Assembly (NCBI GenBank): GCA_030144725.1
Contig: JASKMD010000015.1
Coordinates: 9,828,013 to 9,892,012, forward strand
DNA length: 64,000 bases
Origin: Haematococcus lacustris
Lineage: Eukaryota > Chlorophyta > Chlorophyceae > Chlamydomonadales > Haematococcaceae
Direction of reading: 5' to 3'
Shown here: one piece after another, positions 63,978 through 64,000 of the stretch
Layout of the letters: each line of letters begins with the position of its first letter
How positions within the stretch are numbered: the stretch's first letter is position 1
Program-made: the position numbers and the translations under genes
Notes under the pieces: generated by a model
Seen by the model: the letters and a program-made list of their open reading frames with translations, nothing else
Database searches by the model: none
Told to the model about the DNA's origin: nothing

Positions 63978-64000
63978 GATGGTGATTTCTGTGAGACCGC
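63978..64000 (+). repeat. Start of a second copy of the Helitron 3' segment, cut by the window end
   Basis: The last 23 bp (GATGGTGATTTCTGTGAGAC + CGC) are identical to 61177-61199, just behind NVVYTEVF of the Helitron relic. A further relic probably continues beyond the window. Confidence 0.6.

Overview
The window reads as nuclear DNA of a chlorophyte green alga, most likely a chlorophycean in the Chlamydomonas/volvocine neighbourhood. Genes are broken into many short exons with strong GT..AG borders, coding DNA is GC-rich, TGTAA (the chlorophyte polyadenylation signal) lies behind at least two genes, and simple repeats, Ty3/gypsy and Helitron sequence are abundant. The taxonomic call is inference; exon joins were read by eye, but almost every join kept phase.

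1-16.4 kb is genic. It holds a fragmentary plus-strand membrane-protein gene (51-666, perhaps on to 1151), an unrecognised minus-strand membrane protein with a Pro/Tyr-rich tail (2633-6186), a divergent GT10 alpha-fucosyltransferase (6696-11897), an orphan minus exon (13278-13489) and a glyoxalase I-like VOC protein with a likely plastid leader (14045-16409). Introns carry dispersed repeats and minisatellites.

17-36.2 kb is a nested repeat complex. Two related elements with termini resembling TCAGGTGTTCCCAAC meet head to head at about 19032, with palindrome arms of about 0.7 kb. The right-hand one contains a Ty3/gypsy retrotransposon (20294-35722) with identical 230-bp LTRs and a TAGCT target-site duplication. 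The gypsy interior is cut in its integrase and now holds inverted 44-bp satellite arrays, purine-rich DNA with a 500-N gap, and a second LTR element (31864-35386, CTTAT duplication) that lacks pol.

37.6-56.5 kb is genic again: an ankyrin/WW-type membrane protein (37604-39947), a convergent CxxCxxCC (YkgJ-type) protein (40007-41103), a dCMP deaminase (42217-45037) and, divergent from it, a complete 13-exon PEX1 peroxisomal AAA ATPase (45530-56469; 1272 codons plus stop).

57-64 kb is repeat DNA: a 31-bp tandem repeat, a hairpin of about 200 bp, a Helitron helicase relic with five in-frame stops inside a 69-bp direct repeat, a fold-back element of about 1.1 kb with 0.44-kb arms, a 17-bp satellite, and unassigned sequence. 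The resident genes do not form one pathway: PEX1 serves peroxisomal import, the fucosyltransferase Golgi glycosylation, the deaminase dUMP supply and the VOC protein possibly 2-oxoaldehyde detoxification.
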